Below, piece after piece: positions 7,634 through 17,632 of a DNA stretch of 64,000 nt. The stretch is from Xanthomonas sacchari (GTDB taxonomy: Bacteria > Pseudomonadota > Gammaproteobacteria > Xanthomonadales > Xanthomonadaceae): contig NZ_CP100647.1 of the NCBI RefSeq assembly GCF_024266585.1, positions 3,081,001 through 3,145,000 of the forward strand, given 5' to 3'. The stretch's first letter is position 1. Each line of letters starts with the position of its first letter. The position numbers were made by a program, and so were the translations under genes. The notes beneath the pieces are model-generated. The model was not told the origin of the DNA. It made no database searches and saw only the letters and a list, made by a program, of their open reading frames with translations.

Positions 7634-9493
7634 CTACTCGCCTGCCGGATCGGGCACCGGCAGTCCGTGCAGGTTAGCGTAGATTCGTGCGGCCAGTGCG
7701 TCGTTGATGCCCTCCACCCGCGCGATCTCGGCCTCGCCGGCGGCCTTGAGACCGGCCAGTCCGCCGAAATGCTTGAGCAGGCTGGCGCGGCGCCGCGGGC
7801 CGATGCCGGGGATGTCCTCCAGCTTGCTGGTCATGCGCGCCTTCTGTCGGCGCCCGCGGTGGCCGGTGATGGCGAAGCGGTGCGCCTCGTCGCGCACCTG
7901 CTGGATGAACTGCAGCGCCGGGGACGCCGCCCCCGGCCGCAGTTCGCGCCCGTCCGGCATCACCAGGGTCTCGTGGCCGGCGCGGCGCTCGGCGCCCTTG
8001 GCCACGCCGATCAGCAGCACCCCGTCCACGCCCAGGTCGGCCAGCGCGCCGTTGGCCTGCGCCAGCTGGCCGGCGCCGCCGTCGATCAGCAGCACGTCCG
8101 GCAGGATCGCATCGCCCTTGCCCTCGCCTTCGGCGGCACGACGGAAGCGGCGCTCGATCGCCTGGCGCATCGCCGCGTAGTCGTCGCCCGGCTCGATGCC
8201 GCTGATGTTGTAGCGCCGGTACTGGCTGCGCACTGGGCCGCTGGCATCGAACACCACGCACGAAGCCACCGTGGCCTCGCCCATGGTGTGGCTGATGTCG
8301 AAGCACTCCACCCGCTTGACCGGCTCGGCCAGGCCGAGCATCTCGCGCAACGCCTCGCTGCGCGCGTGCTGGGCGTTGCGGCTGGTCAGTTCGGTGACCA
8401 GGGTGGCCTGCGCGTTGCGGCTGGCCAGTTCCAGGTAGCCGGCGCGCTCGCCGCGCACGTTCCACTTCAGTTGCACCTTGCGCTCGGCGGCCGAACTCAG
8501 CGCCGCCTCGATCAGCTCGGCGTCGGGAATCTCGCGGTCCAGCAGCACCTCGCGCGGCGGCGCGTGCTCGACGTAGTACTGCGACACGAACGCGCCCAGC
8601 ACCTCGGCGGCGCTGTCCTCGCCGTTGGTCTTGGGGAAGAACGCGCGGGTACCGAGATTGCGCCCGTCGCGGAACGCCAGCAGCAGCACGCAGGCGTTGG
8701 CGCCCTGGGTCGCGCAGGCCAGCACGTCCAGGTCGGCGGCGCGGCCGTCCACGTACTGCCGGCTCTGCATGCTGCGCAGCGAGCCGAGCAGGTCGCGCAG
8801 GCGCGCGGCGCGTTCGAACTCCAGGCGCTCGCTGGCCGCCTGCATCGCCTGCACCAGTTCCTCGCCGAGCTGGTCGCTGCGCCCTTCCAGGAACAGCGTG
8901 GCGCGGCGCACCGCCTCGGCGTACTCGTCGGCCGCCACCAGCGCCACGCACGGCGCGCTGCAGCGGCCGATCTGGTACTGCAGGCACGGCCGCGAGCGGT
9001 TGCGGAACACGCTGTCCTCGCAGCTGCGCAGCTTGAACAGCTTGTGCATCAGGTTCAGCGTCTCGCGCACCGCGGTGACGCCGGGGTACGGGCCGAAGTA
9101 GCGCCCGGGCACCGCGCGCGGGCCGCGGTGCAGGGTGATCCGCGGCCACTCCTCGCGGGTCAGCAGCACGTACGGGTAACTCTTGTCGTCGCGCAACGAC
9201 ACGTTGTAGCGCGGCGACAGCGACTTGATCAGCTGGTTTTCCAGCAGCAGCGCCTCGCCCTCGCTGCGGGTGACGGTGACGTCCATGCGCGCCACCTGCG
9301 CCAGCATCGCCATGGTCCGCGCGTTCTTCGGCGAACCGCTGAAATAGCTGGACACGCGCTTGCGCAGCGCGCCGGCCTTGCCGACGTAGAGCAAGGTGTC
9401 GTCGGCGGCGTACATGCGGTAGACGCCGGGCGCGGTACTGAGGTTGGCGGCAAAGGCCTTGCCGTCGAACGGCGGCGCTGCAGGAGTACTCAT
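7634..9493 (-). CDS. uvrC: excinuclease ABC subunit C
   Basis: 619 residues, close to the usual 610. UvrC makes both incisions in nucleotide excision repair. The GIY-YIG nuclease domain is at about 14-95 (GVYRMYAADDTLLYVGKAGALRKR), the UvrBC-interacting UVR region is near 200-235, the RNase H-like second nuclease domain is in the C-terminal half (VECFDISHTMGE, LLIDGGAGQL), and helix-hairpin-helix repeats end the protein (DIPGIGPRRRASLLKHFGG). ATG 9493 overlaps the stop of the upstream gene (ATGA), which implies translational coupling. Confidence 0.96.
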   Translation of the reverse strand: MSTPAAPPFDGKAFAANLSTAPGVYRMYAADDTLLYVGKAGALRKRVSSYFSGSPKNARTMAMLAQVARMDVTVTRSEGEALLLENQLIKSLSPRYNVSLRDDKSYPYVLLTREEWPRITLHRGPRAVPGRYFGPYPGVTAVRETLNLMHKLFKLRSCEDSVFRNRSRPCLQYQIGRCSAPCVALVAADEYAEAVRRATLFLEGRSDQLGEELVQAMQAASERLEFERAARLRDLLGSLRSMQSRQYVDGRAADLDVLACATQGANACVLLLAFRDGRNLGTRAFFPKTNGEDSAAEVLGAFVSQYYVEHAPPREVLLDREIPDAELIEAALSSAAERKVQLKWNVRGERAGYLELASRNAQATLVTELTSRNAQHARSEALREMLGLAEPVKRVECFDISHTMGEATVASCVVFDASGPVRSQYRRYNISGIEPGDDYAAMRQAIERRFRRAAEGEGKGDAILPDVLLIDGGAGQLAQANGALADLGVDGVLLIGVAKGAERRAGHETLVMPDGRELRPGAASPALQFIQQVRDEAHRFAITGHRGRRQKARMTSKLEDIPGIGPRRRASLLKHFGGLAGLKAAGEAEIARVEGINDALAARIYANLHGLPVPDPAGE

Positions 9494-10911
9494 TCGCCGA
9501 TCGCGACGTCGTGCAGTTCGCCGCTGGCGATGTCGTAGCGCAGCACCGCATGCGCGTCGGTCTCGGCGATCCACACCGTGCCGGCGCCGACCGCCAGCCC
9601 GCCCGGGCCATGCAGGCGCCGCGGCAAGGCCGCGGTGGACAGTTCGCCGCCGCCCAGGCGCAGGCTGCGCAGGCTGCCGTTGCCGCTGTCGGCGATCCAC
9701 AGCAGCGGCGCGTCCGGGCTCAGCGCGATCGCCTGCGGGAACTGCAGGCGGGCGCGGCTGCGCGGCCCGTCCTCGTCGCCGAAATCCCACGGCCCCTGGC
9801 CGCCGAGCAAGGTCTGCACCAGGTCGCCGCGCAACTGCATCGAGCGCACCGCCGAGCCCAGCGCATCGCACACGTACAGCACCTGCTGCACCGCGGCCAC
9901 GCTGCACGGCTGGGCGAACGCGGCCAGGTGGCCGCTGCCGTCGCGCAGCTCCAGCGCGCCCGCGCCGGCACGCCAGCGCAGGCTGCGGCTGCCCAGGTCG
10001 TAGCTCCAGATGCGGTTGTCGCCGGCCATCGCCAGGTGCACCTGGTTGTCGGCGATGACCACGTCCTGCGGATGGTTCAGCGGCGCCAGCAGCGGTTGCT
10101 CCACCGGCCCTTCCACCGGCTCGCCGGCGCGGCCGTTGCCGCACAGCGTGTCGACATGGCCAGTGAGCAGATTGATCCGGCGCAGCGCATGGTTGCCGGC
10201 GTCGGCCACGTACAGCGCGCCGCGCTCCACGGCCAGCCCGCGCGGGCGGTGGAACGCCGCCTCGCCGATCGCGCCGTCGATGAAGTCGGCGGTGCCGATG
10301 CCGAACTGGCGCAGCACGCGGCCGTTGGTGCTGCACTCGAGAATGCGGTGATGGCCGCTGTCGGCGACGTACAGGCGCTCCTCGGCCAGCGCCAGGCCGG
10401 TCGGGAAGCACAGCGGCAGGCGCGGCTCCGGCTGGGTCTCGCGGGCGTCGCGCAGGTCCTCGTCCAGCGGCAGCGGCTGCCCGGCGCATAGCGCGTGCAG
10501 GGCCTTGTCCAGTTCGGCGCCGCCGATCCCGACCAGGCGCTCGCGCTCCACGCCGCCGGCGTCGATCAGGACCAGGGTCGGCCAGGCCTGCACGCCGAAG
10601 CGCTGCCAGGCGGCCCAGTCGGCATCGAGCAGGATCGGCGCGGACACGCCCTGGCTGCGCAGCAGCTTCAGCGCCCGCTGCGGTTCGCGCTCGCTGTCGA
10701 AGCGCGGCACCTGCACCACGATCACCTGCAGCCGTCCGGGATTGCGCGCCTGCCACTGGCCGAGTTCGGCCAGGCGCTGCGCGCACCACACCGAGGCGGC
10801 GTTGACGAAGGCCAGCACCAGCGCCCGGCCCCGCAGGTCGCGCAGGCGGATCGGCGCCGCGTTGAGCCAGGCGCCGGACGCGGGAAGTTCCAGGGCGGCG
10901 GTGGAAGTCAT
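9490..10911 (-). CDS. thioredoxin-fold/NHL-repeat (NHLRC2-like) protein
   Basis: 473 residues. Residues 1 to about 150 look like a thioredoxin/AhpC fold (LRGRALVLAFVNAASVWCAQRL...WPTLVLIDAGG). Residues about 175-470 carry NHL beta-propeller repeats, seen as recurring blocks such as GLALAEERLYVADSGHHRI, GLAVERGALYVADAGNHAL and AIALSPDAPLLWIADSGN. The layout matches NHLRC2. The usual CxxC is replaced by a lone Cys in VWCAQ, so dithiol redox chemistry is doubtful. No signal peptide, so cytoplasmic. It overlaps both neighbours by 4 nt (phosphatase before, uvrC after). Function unknown. Confidence 0.8.
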   Translation of the reverse strand: MTSTAALELPASGAWLNAAPIRLRDLRGRALVLAFVNAASVWCAQRLAELGQWQARNPGRLQVIVVQVPRFDSEREPQRALKLLRSQGVSAPILLDADWAAWQRFGVQAWPTLVLIDAGGVERERLVGIGGAELDKALHALCAGQPLPLDEDLRDARETQPEPRLPLCFPTGLALAEERLYVADSGHHRILECSTNGRVLRQFGIGTADFIDGAIGEAAFHRPRGLAVERGALYVADAGNHALRRINLLTGHVDTLCGNGRAGEPVEGPVEQPLLAPLNHPQDVVIADNQVHLAMAGDNRIWSYDLGSRSLRWRAGAGALELRDGSGHLAAFAQPCSVAAVQQVLYVCDALGSAVRSMQLRGDLVQTLLGGQGPWDFGDEDGPRSRARLQFPQAIALSPDAPLLWIADSGNGSLRSLRLGGGELSTAALPRRLHGPGGLAVGAGTVWIAETDAHAVLRYDIASGELHDVAIGE

Positions 10912-11396
10912 CGGCCGATTATGCCGGAGCCCAGGTCGGCGGAGAGTCGTGCCACGCTGCCGGCGGCGGCTTCGTCTACCAGTTGCCAGACCTGCTCGAA
11001 CTGCGCGCTGCCGCCGGTGTACGGATCCGGGATCTCGCTGCGGCCGCGCACGCCGGCCCACGGCAGCCACAGCGCCACGCGCTCGTGCGCCGACGCTGGT
11101 GCGCGCTGGCGCACCTCGCGCAGGTTGGCCGCATCGGCGCACAGGATCCAGTCGAACTCGGCGAAGTCGCGGTCGCGCAGCTGCCGCGCGCGCAGCCCGG
11201 CGATGTCCACGCCATGGGCGGCGGCACAGGCGATTGCGCGCCGGTCCGGCGGCTCGCCGCGGTGCCAGTCGCCGGTGCCCGCCGAGTCGACCTGCACCTG
11301 GGCCGCGAGCGGCGAGCGCTGCAGGTGCTCGCGCAGCGCGCCCTCGGCCATCGGCGAACGGCAGATGTTGCCCAGGCACACCAGCAGCAGCTTCAT
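10908..11396 (-). CDS. low-molecular-weight protein-tyrosine phosphatase
   Basis: 162 residues. The catalytic P-loop is at the N-terminus ([10 protein letters not shown], Cys7 and Arg13) and the general-acid loop DPYTGG sits near residue 130, both standard for the family. It removes phosphate from tyrosine; in xanthomonads the partners may include exopolysaccharide tyrosine kinases, but there is no kinase gene in this operon. It sits between kdsB and the thioredoxin/NHL gene, with ATGA overlaps on both sides. Confidence 0.92.
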   Translation of the reverse strand: MKLLLVCLGNICRSPMAEGALREHLQRSPLAAQVQVDSAGTGDWHRGEPPDRRAIACAAAHGVDIAGLRARQLRDRDFAEFDWILCADAANLREVRQRAPASAHERVALWLPWAGVRGRSEIPDPYTGGSAQFEQVWQLVDEAAAGSVARLSADLGSGIIGR

Positions 11397-12172
11397 GCCT
11401 GCCCCTGCAGGTAGGCCTCGGCGCGCGCCAGGTCCTCGGGCGTGTCCACGCCCGGCGGGAACGGCGCCGGCGACAGCGCCACCGCGATGCGGAAGCCGGC
11501 GTCCAGCACCCGCAACTGTTCCAGCGACTCGATCCGCTCCAGCGCGCCCGCCGGCATCGCCGCGAACCGGCGCAGGAAGCCGGCGCGGTAGGCGTAGATG
11601 CCGATATGCCGCAGCCACGGCCCGGGCAGCGGCAGTTGCGCCTGCGAGGCGGCGAAGGCGTCGCGGTGCCAGGGGATCGGCGCGCGGCTGAAGTACAGCG
11701 CATCGCCATCGGCGCGGCGGACCAGCTTGACCACGTTGGGATCGAACAGGTGCTCGGCCGCGTCCACCGGCGTCCCCAGGGTCGCCATCTCCGCGCCGCT
11801 GTCGGCCAGGGTCTGGGCCACCGCGACGATGCCGGCGACCGGCGCGAACGGCTCGTCGCCCTGCAGGTTGACCACCAGGGTCGCATCGTCCCAGCCGGCG
11901 ATGTCGGCGCATTCGGCCAGGCGATCGGTGCCGGAGGCGTGGTCGCTGGAGGTCGTGGCCACGTGCACGCCGTCCAGGTCGGCCACCGCGGCGGCGATGC
12001 GCGCGTCGTCGGCGGCCACCCACACCTGCGCCGCGCCGGCGGCGAGCGCGCGCCGCGCCACGTGGCGGATCAGCGGCTCGCCGCCGAGCGCGCGCAAGGG
12101 CTTGCCCGGCAGCCGCGACGCGGCATAGCGGGCCGGAATGGCGACCACGAAGGGCGGGACGGCGGCGCTCAT
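11393..12172 (-). CDS. kdsB: 3-deoxy-manno-octulosonate cytidylyltransferase
   Basis: 259 residues. KdsB activates Kdo with CTP to CMP-Kdo for lipopolysaccharide inner core synthesis. Family motifs are [15 protein letters not shown] at the N-terminus (nucleotide loop), [24 protein letters not shown], and the C-terminal GVDTPEDL. In most gammaproteobacteria it follows lpxK and ycaR; here a divergent TonB receptor separates it from lpxK. Its ATG overlaps the stop of a possible 26-codon leader ORF. Confidence 0.96.
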   Translation of the reverse strand: MSAAVPPFVVAIPARYAASRLPGKPLRALGGEPLIRHVARRALAAGAAQVWVAADDARIAAAVADLDGVHVATTSSDHASGTDRLAECADIAGWDDATLVVNLQGDEPFAPVAGIVAVAQTLADSGAEMATLGTPVDAAEHLFDPNVVKLVRRADGDALYFSRAPIPWHRDAFAASQAQLPLPGPWLRHIGIYAYRAGFLRRFAAMPAGALERIESLEQLRVLDAGFRIAVALSPAPFPPGVDTPEDLARAEAYLQGQA

Positions 12173-12249
12173 GCCGCCACCGCGCCGGCGGCGGGAGCGT
12201 CGATGGCCGCGGCGGCAGGCGCGTACTGGAACGAAGCGAATCCGAACAT
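12169..12249 (-). CDS. possible 26-residue leader ORF before kdsB
   Basis: An ATG at 12249 opens a 26-codon frame beginning [14 protein letters not shown], rich in Ala and Pro. Its TGA overlaps the kdsB ATG in the same ATGA fashion as the rest of this operon. GGGGA lies about 10 nt upstream of its start. It is placed between the Fur-box-like site and kdsB. It could be a translational leader or a true small protein; no family is recognised. Codon bias cannot be judged at this length. Confidence 0.4.
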   Translation of the reverse strand: MFGFASFQYAPAAAAIDAPAAGAVAA

Positions 12250-12269
12250 GAATTGATCTTTCCCCACCA

Positions 12270-12292
12270 ATTATTGAGAATAGTTCGCATTC
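12270..12292. promoter_or_regulatory. Fur-box-like operator
   Basis: The core TGAGAAT-A-GTTCGCA (12275-12289) fits the 7-1-7 Fur pattern TGATAAT-N-ATTATCA, with flanking ATTAT. It lies about 95 nt before the siderophore receptor ATG and about 25 nt before the minus-strand leader/kdsB start, so it could affect both directions. Confidence 0.55.
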
Positions 12293-12379
12293 GTCATTTG
12301 ACGTGACCGGACTGCCCAGCTGCGACAGCCTCTGGCGCGACGACGGCGCTGCCTCCTGCCCATTCTATAGACCCCACCG

Positions 12380-14563
12380 ATGAACCTTCCCGCTCGTTCC
12401 CTCCGATCCGCTGCGCAGGCCTCTTCCACCCCCACGCGCCGCGCACTGTGCCTGGCCATCGCCGCGCTGCTGCTGCCGGCCGCGGCCGGCGCCGCCGAGG
12501 CCAGCGCGGCCGACGCGGTGGCGGCCGGCGACCGGGAACCGACCCAATTGGAGAAGCTGGACGTGGTCGCGCAGCGCAAGGACGGCTATACCCCGCCGCC
12601 CAGCGCCACCGGCACCGGACTGGTGTTGAGCCCGCTGGAGACGCCGCAGTCGGTAAGCAGCATCGGCCGCGAGCAGATGGACGACTTCGGCCTGCGCAAC
12701 GCCAACGATGTGCTGACGCTGGCCACCGGCATCAACGTCGAGAAGATCGAGACCGATCGCACCTACTACAGCGCGCGCGGTTTCGACGTCGTCAACTTCC
12801 AGGTCGACGGCCTCGGTCTGCCGTTCACCAATGGCGGCGCCGAGGGCGATCTCGACACCGCGATGTACGAGCGGGTCGACGTGTTGCGCGGCGCCAATGG
12901 ACTGCTGTCCTCGACCGGCAATCCGTCGGCCACGATCAACTTCGTGCGCAAGCGGCCCACCGAGGACCTGCAAGGCAGCGCCGCAGTGACGGTGGGCAGT
13001 TGGGACACGCGGCGGCTCGATGCCGACCTGTCCGGCCCGCTCAACGCCAGCGGCAGCGTGCGCGGCCGCGTGGTCGCCGCCGGCCAGGACGGCGACAGCT
13101 ACCTGGACCGCTATGCGCTGAAGAAGCACAGCGTCTATGGCATCGTCGAAGCCGATCTGAGCGATCGCACCCGCCTGAGCATGGGCGCCAGCGATCAAAA
13201 GAACGACGCCACCGGCGGCATGTGGGGTGCACTGCCGCTGTACTACAGCGATGGCAGTGCCACGGATTTCGCGCGGTCCACCAGCACTTCGGCCGACTGG
13301 TCGTACTGGACCACCGAAGACAAGCGCGGGTTCCTGGAACTGCGGCAGGACCTGGGCGCGGACTGGCAGCTCACGCTGGCGCTGAATTACCGCAGGCTCG
13401 ACAACGATGCCCAGCTGTTCTATGTCTACGGCACCCCCGACCGCGCGACCGGCCTGGGCCTGTTCTCCTATCCTTCCCAATACGGCAGCACCGAAACACA
13501 GAAGTACGCCAACGTGTCCGCAAGCGGACCGTTCGCGCTCGGCGGGCGCGAGCACGAGCTGGTGGTGGGCGTACAGTGGGGCCGCGTGGAGGCCGACCAG
13601 GTGTCCTGGTACGGCAACGACATCGGCACGCCGCTGCCGCCATTGCAGGACTGGACCGGCGCCTATCCCAAGCCGCGTTTCGATGCCTTCTCCGACGGCG
13701 CCCAGTTCGACATCACCCGCCGCACCGCCTACGCCACCGCGCGTTGGAACCTGGGCGAGACGCTGAAGCTGATCACCGGCGTCAACCACACCAGGATCGA
13801 GAGCCGCGGCCAGAACTACGGGGTGCAGCACGCCTACGACGACAGCAAGACCACGCCGTTCGTCGGCGCGGTCTACACCTTCGCCCCGAACTACGCGCTG
13901 TACGCCAGCTATGCGGAGATCTTCAACCCGCAGACCGAGCTGGACCGCACCCTGAAGGTGCTCGATCCCATCACCGGCAGCAACGCCGAGCTCGGCATCA
14001 AGGGCCAGTGGTTGCAGCAGCGGGTCAATGCCTCCTTCGCCCTGTTCCGCGCCAAGCAGGACAACACCGCCGAAGCCGATGTCTTCGTCGGCACCGTGCA
14101 GACCTACCGGCCGATCGACGCCACCTCCACCGGCTACGAGTTCGACGTCGCCGGCCGGATCGGCGCGCACTGGCAGCTCAACGCCGGCTATACCCAACTG
14201 AGCCTCAAGGGCGACGACGGGCGCAACGTGCGCACCTACGTGCCGCGCCGCACCTTCAAGCTGGCCACCACCTACACCCTGCCGCAATGGGAAGCGTTGC
14301 AGCTGGGCGCGACCCTGACCTGGCAGGATGCCATCGTCCGCGACCAGGAGGCCGTGGACACGGCCGGCACGCCCATCTATACCCGCCAGGGCAGCTATGC
14401 GCTGCTGGGGCTGATGGCGCAGTACGCCATCACGCCGCGGCTCAGCGCGACGCTCAACGTCTACAACGTCACCGACCGCAAGTACATCAACAGCCTGTAC
14501 TGGGCGCAGGGCTACTATGGCGCGCCCCGCAACACCGCGCTGTCACTGACCTACCGGTTCTAG
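12380..14563 (+). CDS. TonB-dependent ferric-siderophore receptor (FhuE/FpvA type)
   Basis: 727 residues: signal peptide about 1-40, a plug domain beginning near VLSPLETPQSVSSIGREQMDD with the RGFDV and VDVLRGANGLLSSTGNPSATINFVRKRP signatures, then a 22-strand barrel ending in LSLTYRF with a terminal Phe, as outer-membrane porin folds do. The plug sequence is that of FhuE/FpvA-like hydroxamate receptors; the actual ligand is unknown. A Fur-box-like site upstream suggests iron repression. No siderophore synthesis or transport genes are adjacent. It is transcribed against its lpxK and kdsB neighbours. Confidence 0.9.
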   Translation: MNLPARSLRSAAQASSTPTRRALCLAIAALLLPAAAGAAEASAADAVAAGDREPTQLEKLDVVAQRKDGYTPPPSATGTGLVLSPLETPQSVSSIGREQMDDFGLRNANDVLTLATGINVEKIETDRTYYSARGFDVVNFQVDGLGLPFTNGGAEGDLDTAMYERVDVLRGANGLLSSTGNPSATINFVRKRPTEDLQGSAAVTVGSWDTRRLDADLSGPLNASGSVRGRVVAAGQDGDSYLDRYALKKHSVYGIVEADLSDRTRLSMGASDQKNDATGGMWGALPLYYSDGSATDFARSTSTSADWSYWTTEDKRGFLELRQDLGADWQLTLALNYRRLDNDAQLFYVYGTPDRATGLGLFSYPSQYGSTETQKYANVSASGPFALGGREHELVVGVQWGRVEADQVSWYGNDIGTPLPPLQDWTGAYPKPRFDAFSDGAQFDITRRTAYATARWNLGETLKLITGVNHTRIESRGQNYGVQHAYDDSKTTPFVGAVYTFAPNYALYASYAEIFNPQTELDRTLKVLDPITGSNAELGIKGQWLQQRVNASFALFRAKQDNTAEADVFVGTVQTYRPIDATSTGYEFDVAGRIGAHWQLNAGYTQLSLKGDDGRNVRTYVPRRTFKLATTYTLPQWEALQLGATLTWQDAIVRDQEAVDTAGTPIYTRQGSYALLGLMAQYAITPRLSATLNVYNVTDRKYINSLYWAQGYYGAPRNTALSLTYRF

Positions 14564-14700
14564 CGCAGGCCGCTGGCGATTGCGAAAGGTGCGACGGCCG
14601 GCGCATGCGCCATCGGAACGGCGGTGCATCGCGCGACGCGACAGGCCCGAGCGCCGTGGCGACTGCGTGTCGCCAGGGCGCCGCATCATTGCGTCGGAAA

Positions 14701-14782
14701 GTGTCCTGTGGGAGCGGCTTCAGCCGCGACAGGCATGACCGGGAACGCCCCGTCGCGGCTGAAGCCGCTCCTACGGGACACG
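14701..14782. repeat. paired inverted REP element
   Basis: Two head-to-head copies of GTGGGAGCGGCTTCAGCCGCGAC (14708-14730, and reversed at about 14751-14776) sit inside outer arms GTGTCC/GGGACAC, so the whole 82 nt can fold into one long hairpin. Located downstream of both the receptor and lpxK, where it may act as a terminator or mRNA stabiliser. Confidence 0.85.
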
Positions 14783-14828
14783 CTGGATCCGGCTCGATCG
14801 TGGCGGAAACAGGGGATGGCAGGCGCCG

Positions 14829-15863
14829 CTAGTCGCCGGACTCGCCCGCGCGGCCACGCAGCTTGTCCAGCCGGTCCAGCAGGCCGATCCAGAACGCCGC
14901 CGGCAGCTCGGCCACCAGCGGCACGCTGAAGCACCAATCGTTGACGAAGGCGGCGCATTTGACCGCGTCCTTCTCGGTCATCAGCACCGGCAACTCGCTG
15001 CCGAAGGCCAGGTCCGCGGCGCGGTACTGGTGGTGGTCGGGAAAGGCATGCGGCACCACGCCGATGCCCTGCGCGCGCAGCATGTCGAAGAAGCGCTGCG
15101 GGTGGGCGATGCCGGCGATGGCATGCACGCGCTGGCCGGCGAAGCTGCGCAGCGGCCGCGCACGGCCGCCGCGCAACGGCTGCGCGCTGTCGATGCGCAG
15201 GCGCATCGCCCATTCGCCGAAACCGGCCTGCAGCTCGCCACTGTCGCTGGCCTGGCCCAGGTTGATGACCCGGAAATCGCATTCGCTGCCGCGCGCCACC
15301 GGCTCGCGCAGCGGCCCGGCCGGCAGCAGGCGGCCGTTGCCGTAGCGGCGCTGGCCGTCCACCACCTCGATCTCGATGTCGCGCTGCAGGCGGTAGTGCT
15401 GCAGGCCGTCGTCGCAGACCACGATGTCGCAGCCGGCCTGCAGCAGCGCGCGCGCCGCGGCGACACGGTCGCGGTCCACCCGCACCGGCACGCCGGTCTT
15501 GCGCGCGATCAGCACCGGCTCGTCGCCGCCCTGCTCGGCCGAGGTGCCCGGCTCGATCCAGCGCGGCTCCTGCGGTTGGCTGCGGCCGTAGCCGCGGCTG
15601 GCCACGCCCGGGTTCCAGCCGGCCTCGCGCAGGCGCTGCACCAGGGCGATGGTCAGCGGCGTCTTGCCGGTGCCGCCTGCGGTGAGATTGCCCACCACCA
15701 CCACCGGCACGGCGATGCTGTGGCGCTTGCGCCAGCCGCGCCGGTACAGCGCGCGGCGCAGCGCGATCGCCGCCGCGTACAGCGGGGTCAGCAGCCGCGC
15801 GTGCAGCGGCGGCGCGCCCGTGCCGTACCAGTAGGCGGGGGTGTGCGGCCCGCGCTCGCTCAT
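14829..15863 (-). CDS. lpxK: tetraacyldisaccharide 4'-kinase
   Basis: 344 residues. LpxK phosphorylates the 4' position of the lipid A disaccharide precursor at the inner membrane. It has an N-terminal hydrophobic stretch ([20 protein letters not shown]), the Walker A-like motif [13 protein letters not shown] at about 56-68 and [14 protein letters not shown] typical of the family. The ATG overlaps the msbA stop (ATGA). Confidence 0.96.
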   Translation of the reverse strand: MSERGPHTPAYWYGTGAPPLHARLLTPLYAAAIALRRALYRRGWRKRHSIAVPVVVVGNLTAGGTGKTPLTIALVQRLREAGWNPGVASRGYGRSQPQEPRWIEPGTSAEQGGDEPVLIARKTGVPVRVDRDRVAAARALLQAGCDIVVCDDGLQHYRLQRDIEIEVVDGQRRYGNGRLLPAGPLREPVARGSECDFRVINLGQASDSGELQAGFGEWAMRLRIDSAQPLRGGRARPLRSFAGQRVHAIAGIAHPQRFFDMLRAQGIGVVPHAFPDHHQYRAADLAFGSELPVLMTEKDAVKCAAFVNDWCFSVPLVAELPAAFWIGLLDRLDKLRGRAGESGD

Positions 15864-17632
15864 CCGAACTGCCTTTCGCGGAACTGCATGCTGTGCAGGT
15901 GCGCATACACTCCGCCCAGCGCCAGCAGCTCGTGGTGGGTGCCGCGCTCGACGATGCGGCCGTGGTCCATCACCAGCACCTGGTCGGCGTGTTCGATGGT
16001 CGACAGCCGGTGCGCGATGACCAGCGTGGTGCGGTCGGGCATCAACCGGTGCAAGGCGTCCTGCACCAGCCGCTCGGATTCGTTGTCCAGCGCCGCGGTC
16101 GCCTCGTCGAGGATCAGGATCGGCGCGTCCTTGAGCATTGCCCGCGCGATCGCCAGGCGCTGGCGCTGGCCGCCGGACAGGCGTCCGCCCTTGGCACCGA
16201 CCTGCGCCTGCAGGCCGTCCGGCAGGTGGTCGACGAACTCCATGGCGTTGGCGTCGGCGACCGCCTGGCGCAACTGCGCCGGACCCGCCTCGCGCATTTC
16301 GCCGTAGGCGACGTTCTCGGCGATGCTGCCGTCGAACAGCATCACCTGCTGACCGACCAGGGCGATCTGCCGGCGCAGATCCTCCAGGCGATACTCCTGC
16401 AGCGGATGGCCGTCGAGCAGGATCTGCCCGGACTGCGGATCGTAGAAACGCGGGATCAGCTTGACCAGGCTGGACTTGCCACTGCCGGAGCGACCGACGA
16501 TGGCGGTGACGGTGCCGGGTTCGGCGACGAAGCTGACCTCGGCCAGCGCCGGCCGCGCCTGCCCCGGATAGGCGGCGGTGACGTCGCGGAACTCGATCCG
16601 GCCCTGCGCGCGCTCGATGTGGCGGGTGCCGCTGTCCTGTTCCTCCGGCGCATCCAGCACCACGAACAGCCGCTGCGCCGAGGCGACGCCCCGCTGCAGC
16701 ATGTTCTGCACATTGGTCAGGTTCTTCAGCGCCGGAATGATCGCCATCATCGCGGTCATCAGCGACACGAACTCGCCGGCGGTCAGGCGCCCGGCCAGGG
16801 CCTCGTGGCCGGCGATCAGCAGCAGCGCGGCCAGGCCGATCGCGCCGAGCAACTGCACCGCGGCCGAGGAGATGCCGCGGGTGGATTCGACCTTCATCGC
16901 CAGGTGCAGGTTGGTGTCGGCCAGGTGCTGGTAGCGCTCCATCTCGCTGGCGCGCGCGCCGTAGACCTTGACCTCCTGGTTGCCGGACAGGGCCTGCTCG
17001 GCGGCCTGCATCAGTTCGGCGTTGCTCTCCTGGATGCGGTGGCTGACCCGCCGGTAACGCTTGGCCACGCGGTCCATCACCCAGGCCAGCGGCGGCGCCA
17101 CCAGCAGGATGGTCACGGTCACGGTCCAGCTGTACCACAGCATCACCGCCAGCGCGCCGACGATCTGCAGGGTCTGCTGCACCATCACCTTCATCGCGTC
17201 GACCGCGGCCTGCGCGACCTGCTCGCTGTCCGAGCCCAGCCGCACCAGCATCGAGGCCACCGGCTCGGCGTCGAAGCGGCTGCCCGGCAGGCGCAGGTAC
17301 TTGTCCAGCACGTTGACCCGGAAATCGCGGGAGATGCTGCGCGCCGCGCGTCCCATCGACATGTCGGTGACGTAGCCGGCGATGCCGCGCAGCACGAACA
17401 GGCCGACGATCTGCAGCGGCAGCCACATCGCCAGCTCGCGATTGCGCGCGATGAAGGTCTCGTCGGTGATCGGCTTCATCAGCGCCAGGAAGCCGGAGCC
17501 GGCCAGCGCTTCCAGCAGCGCGCCGACCCCGGCGATCAGCAGCAGGCCGCGGTAGCCGCCGGCATAGGACAACAGGCGGCGATAGGTCCGCCAGGGGGAA
17601 TCCTGGACGGGCACGTCGGTTGGTAGATTCAC
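15860..17632 (-). CDS. msbA: lipid A flippase, ABC transporter MsbA
   Basis: 590 residues: six-helix transmembrane domain, then a nucleotide-binding domain with Walker [11 protein letters not shown]-loop, signature LSGGQRQR, Walker [13 protein letters not shown] and switch His in VIAHRLST. It flips core-lipid A across the inner membrane. The start is GTG at 17632, overlapping the exbD stop as GTGA. Order with lpxK is the conserved gammaproteobacterial pair. Confidence 0.96.
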   Translation of the reverse strand: MNLPTDVPVQDSPWRTYRRLLSYAGGYRGLLLIAGVGALLEALAGSGFLALMKPITDETFIARNRELAMWLPLQIVGLFVLRGIAGYVTDMSMGRAARSISRDFRVNVLDKYLRLPGSRFDAEPVASMLVRLGSDSEQVAQAAVDAMKVMVQQTLQIVGALAVMLWYSWTVTVTILLVAPPLAWVMDRVAKRYRRVSHRIQESNAELMQAAEQALSGNQEVKVYGARASEMERYQHLADTNLHLAMKVESTRGISSAAVQLLGAIGLAALLLIAGHEALAGRLTAGEFVSLMTAMMAIIPALKNLTNVQNMLQRGVASAQRLFVVLDAPEEQDSGTRHIERAQGRIEFRDVTAAYPGQARPALAEVSFVAEPGTVTAIVGRSGSGKSSLVKLIPRFYDPQSGQILLDGHPLQEYRLEDLRRQIALVGQQVMLFDGSIAENVAYGEMREAGPAQLRQAVADANAMEFVDHLPDGLQAQVGAKGGRLSGGQRQRLAIARAMLKDAPILILDEATAALDNESERLVQDALHRLMPDRTTLVIAHRLSTIEHADQVLVMDHGRIVERGTHHELLALGGVYAHLHSMQFRERQFG

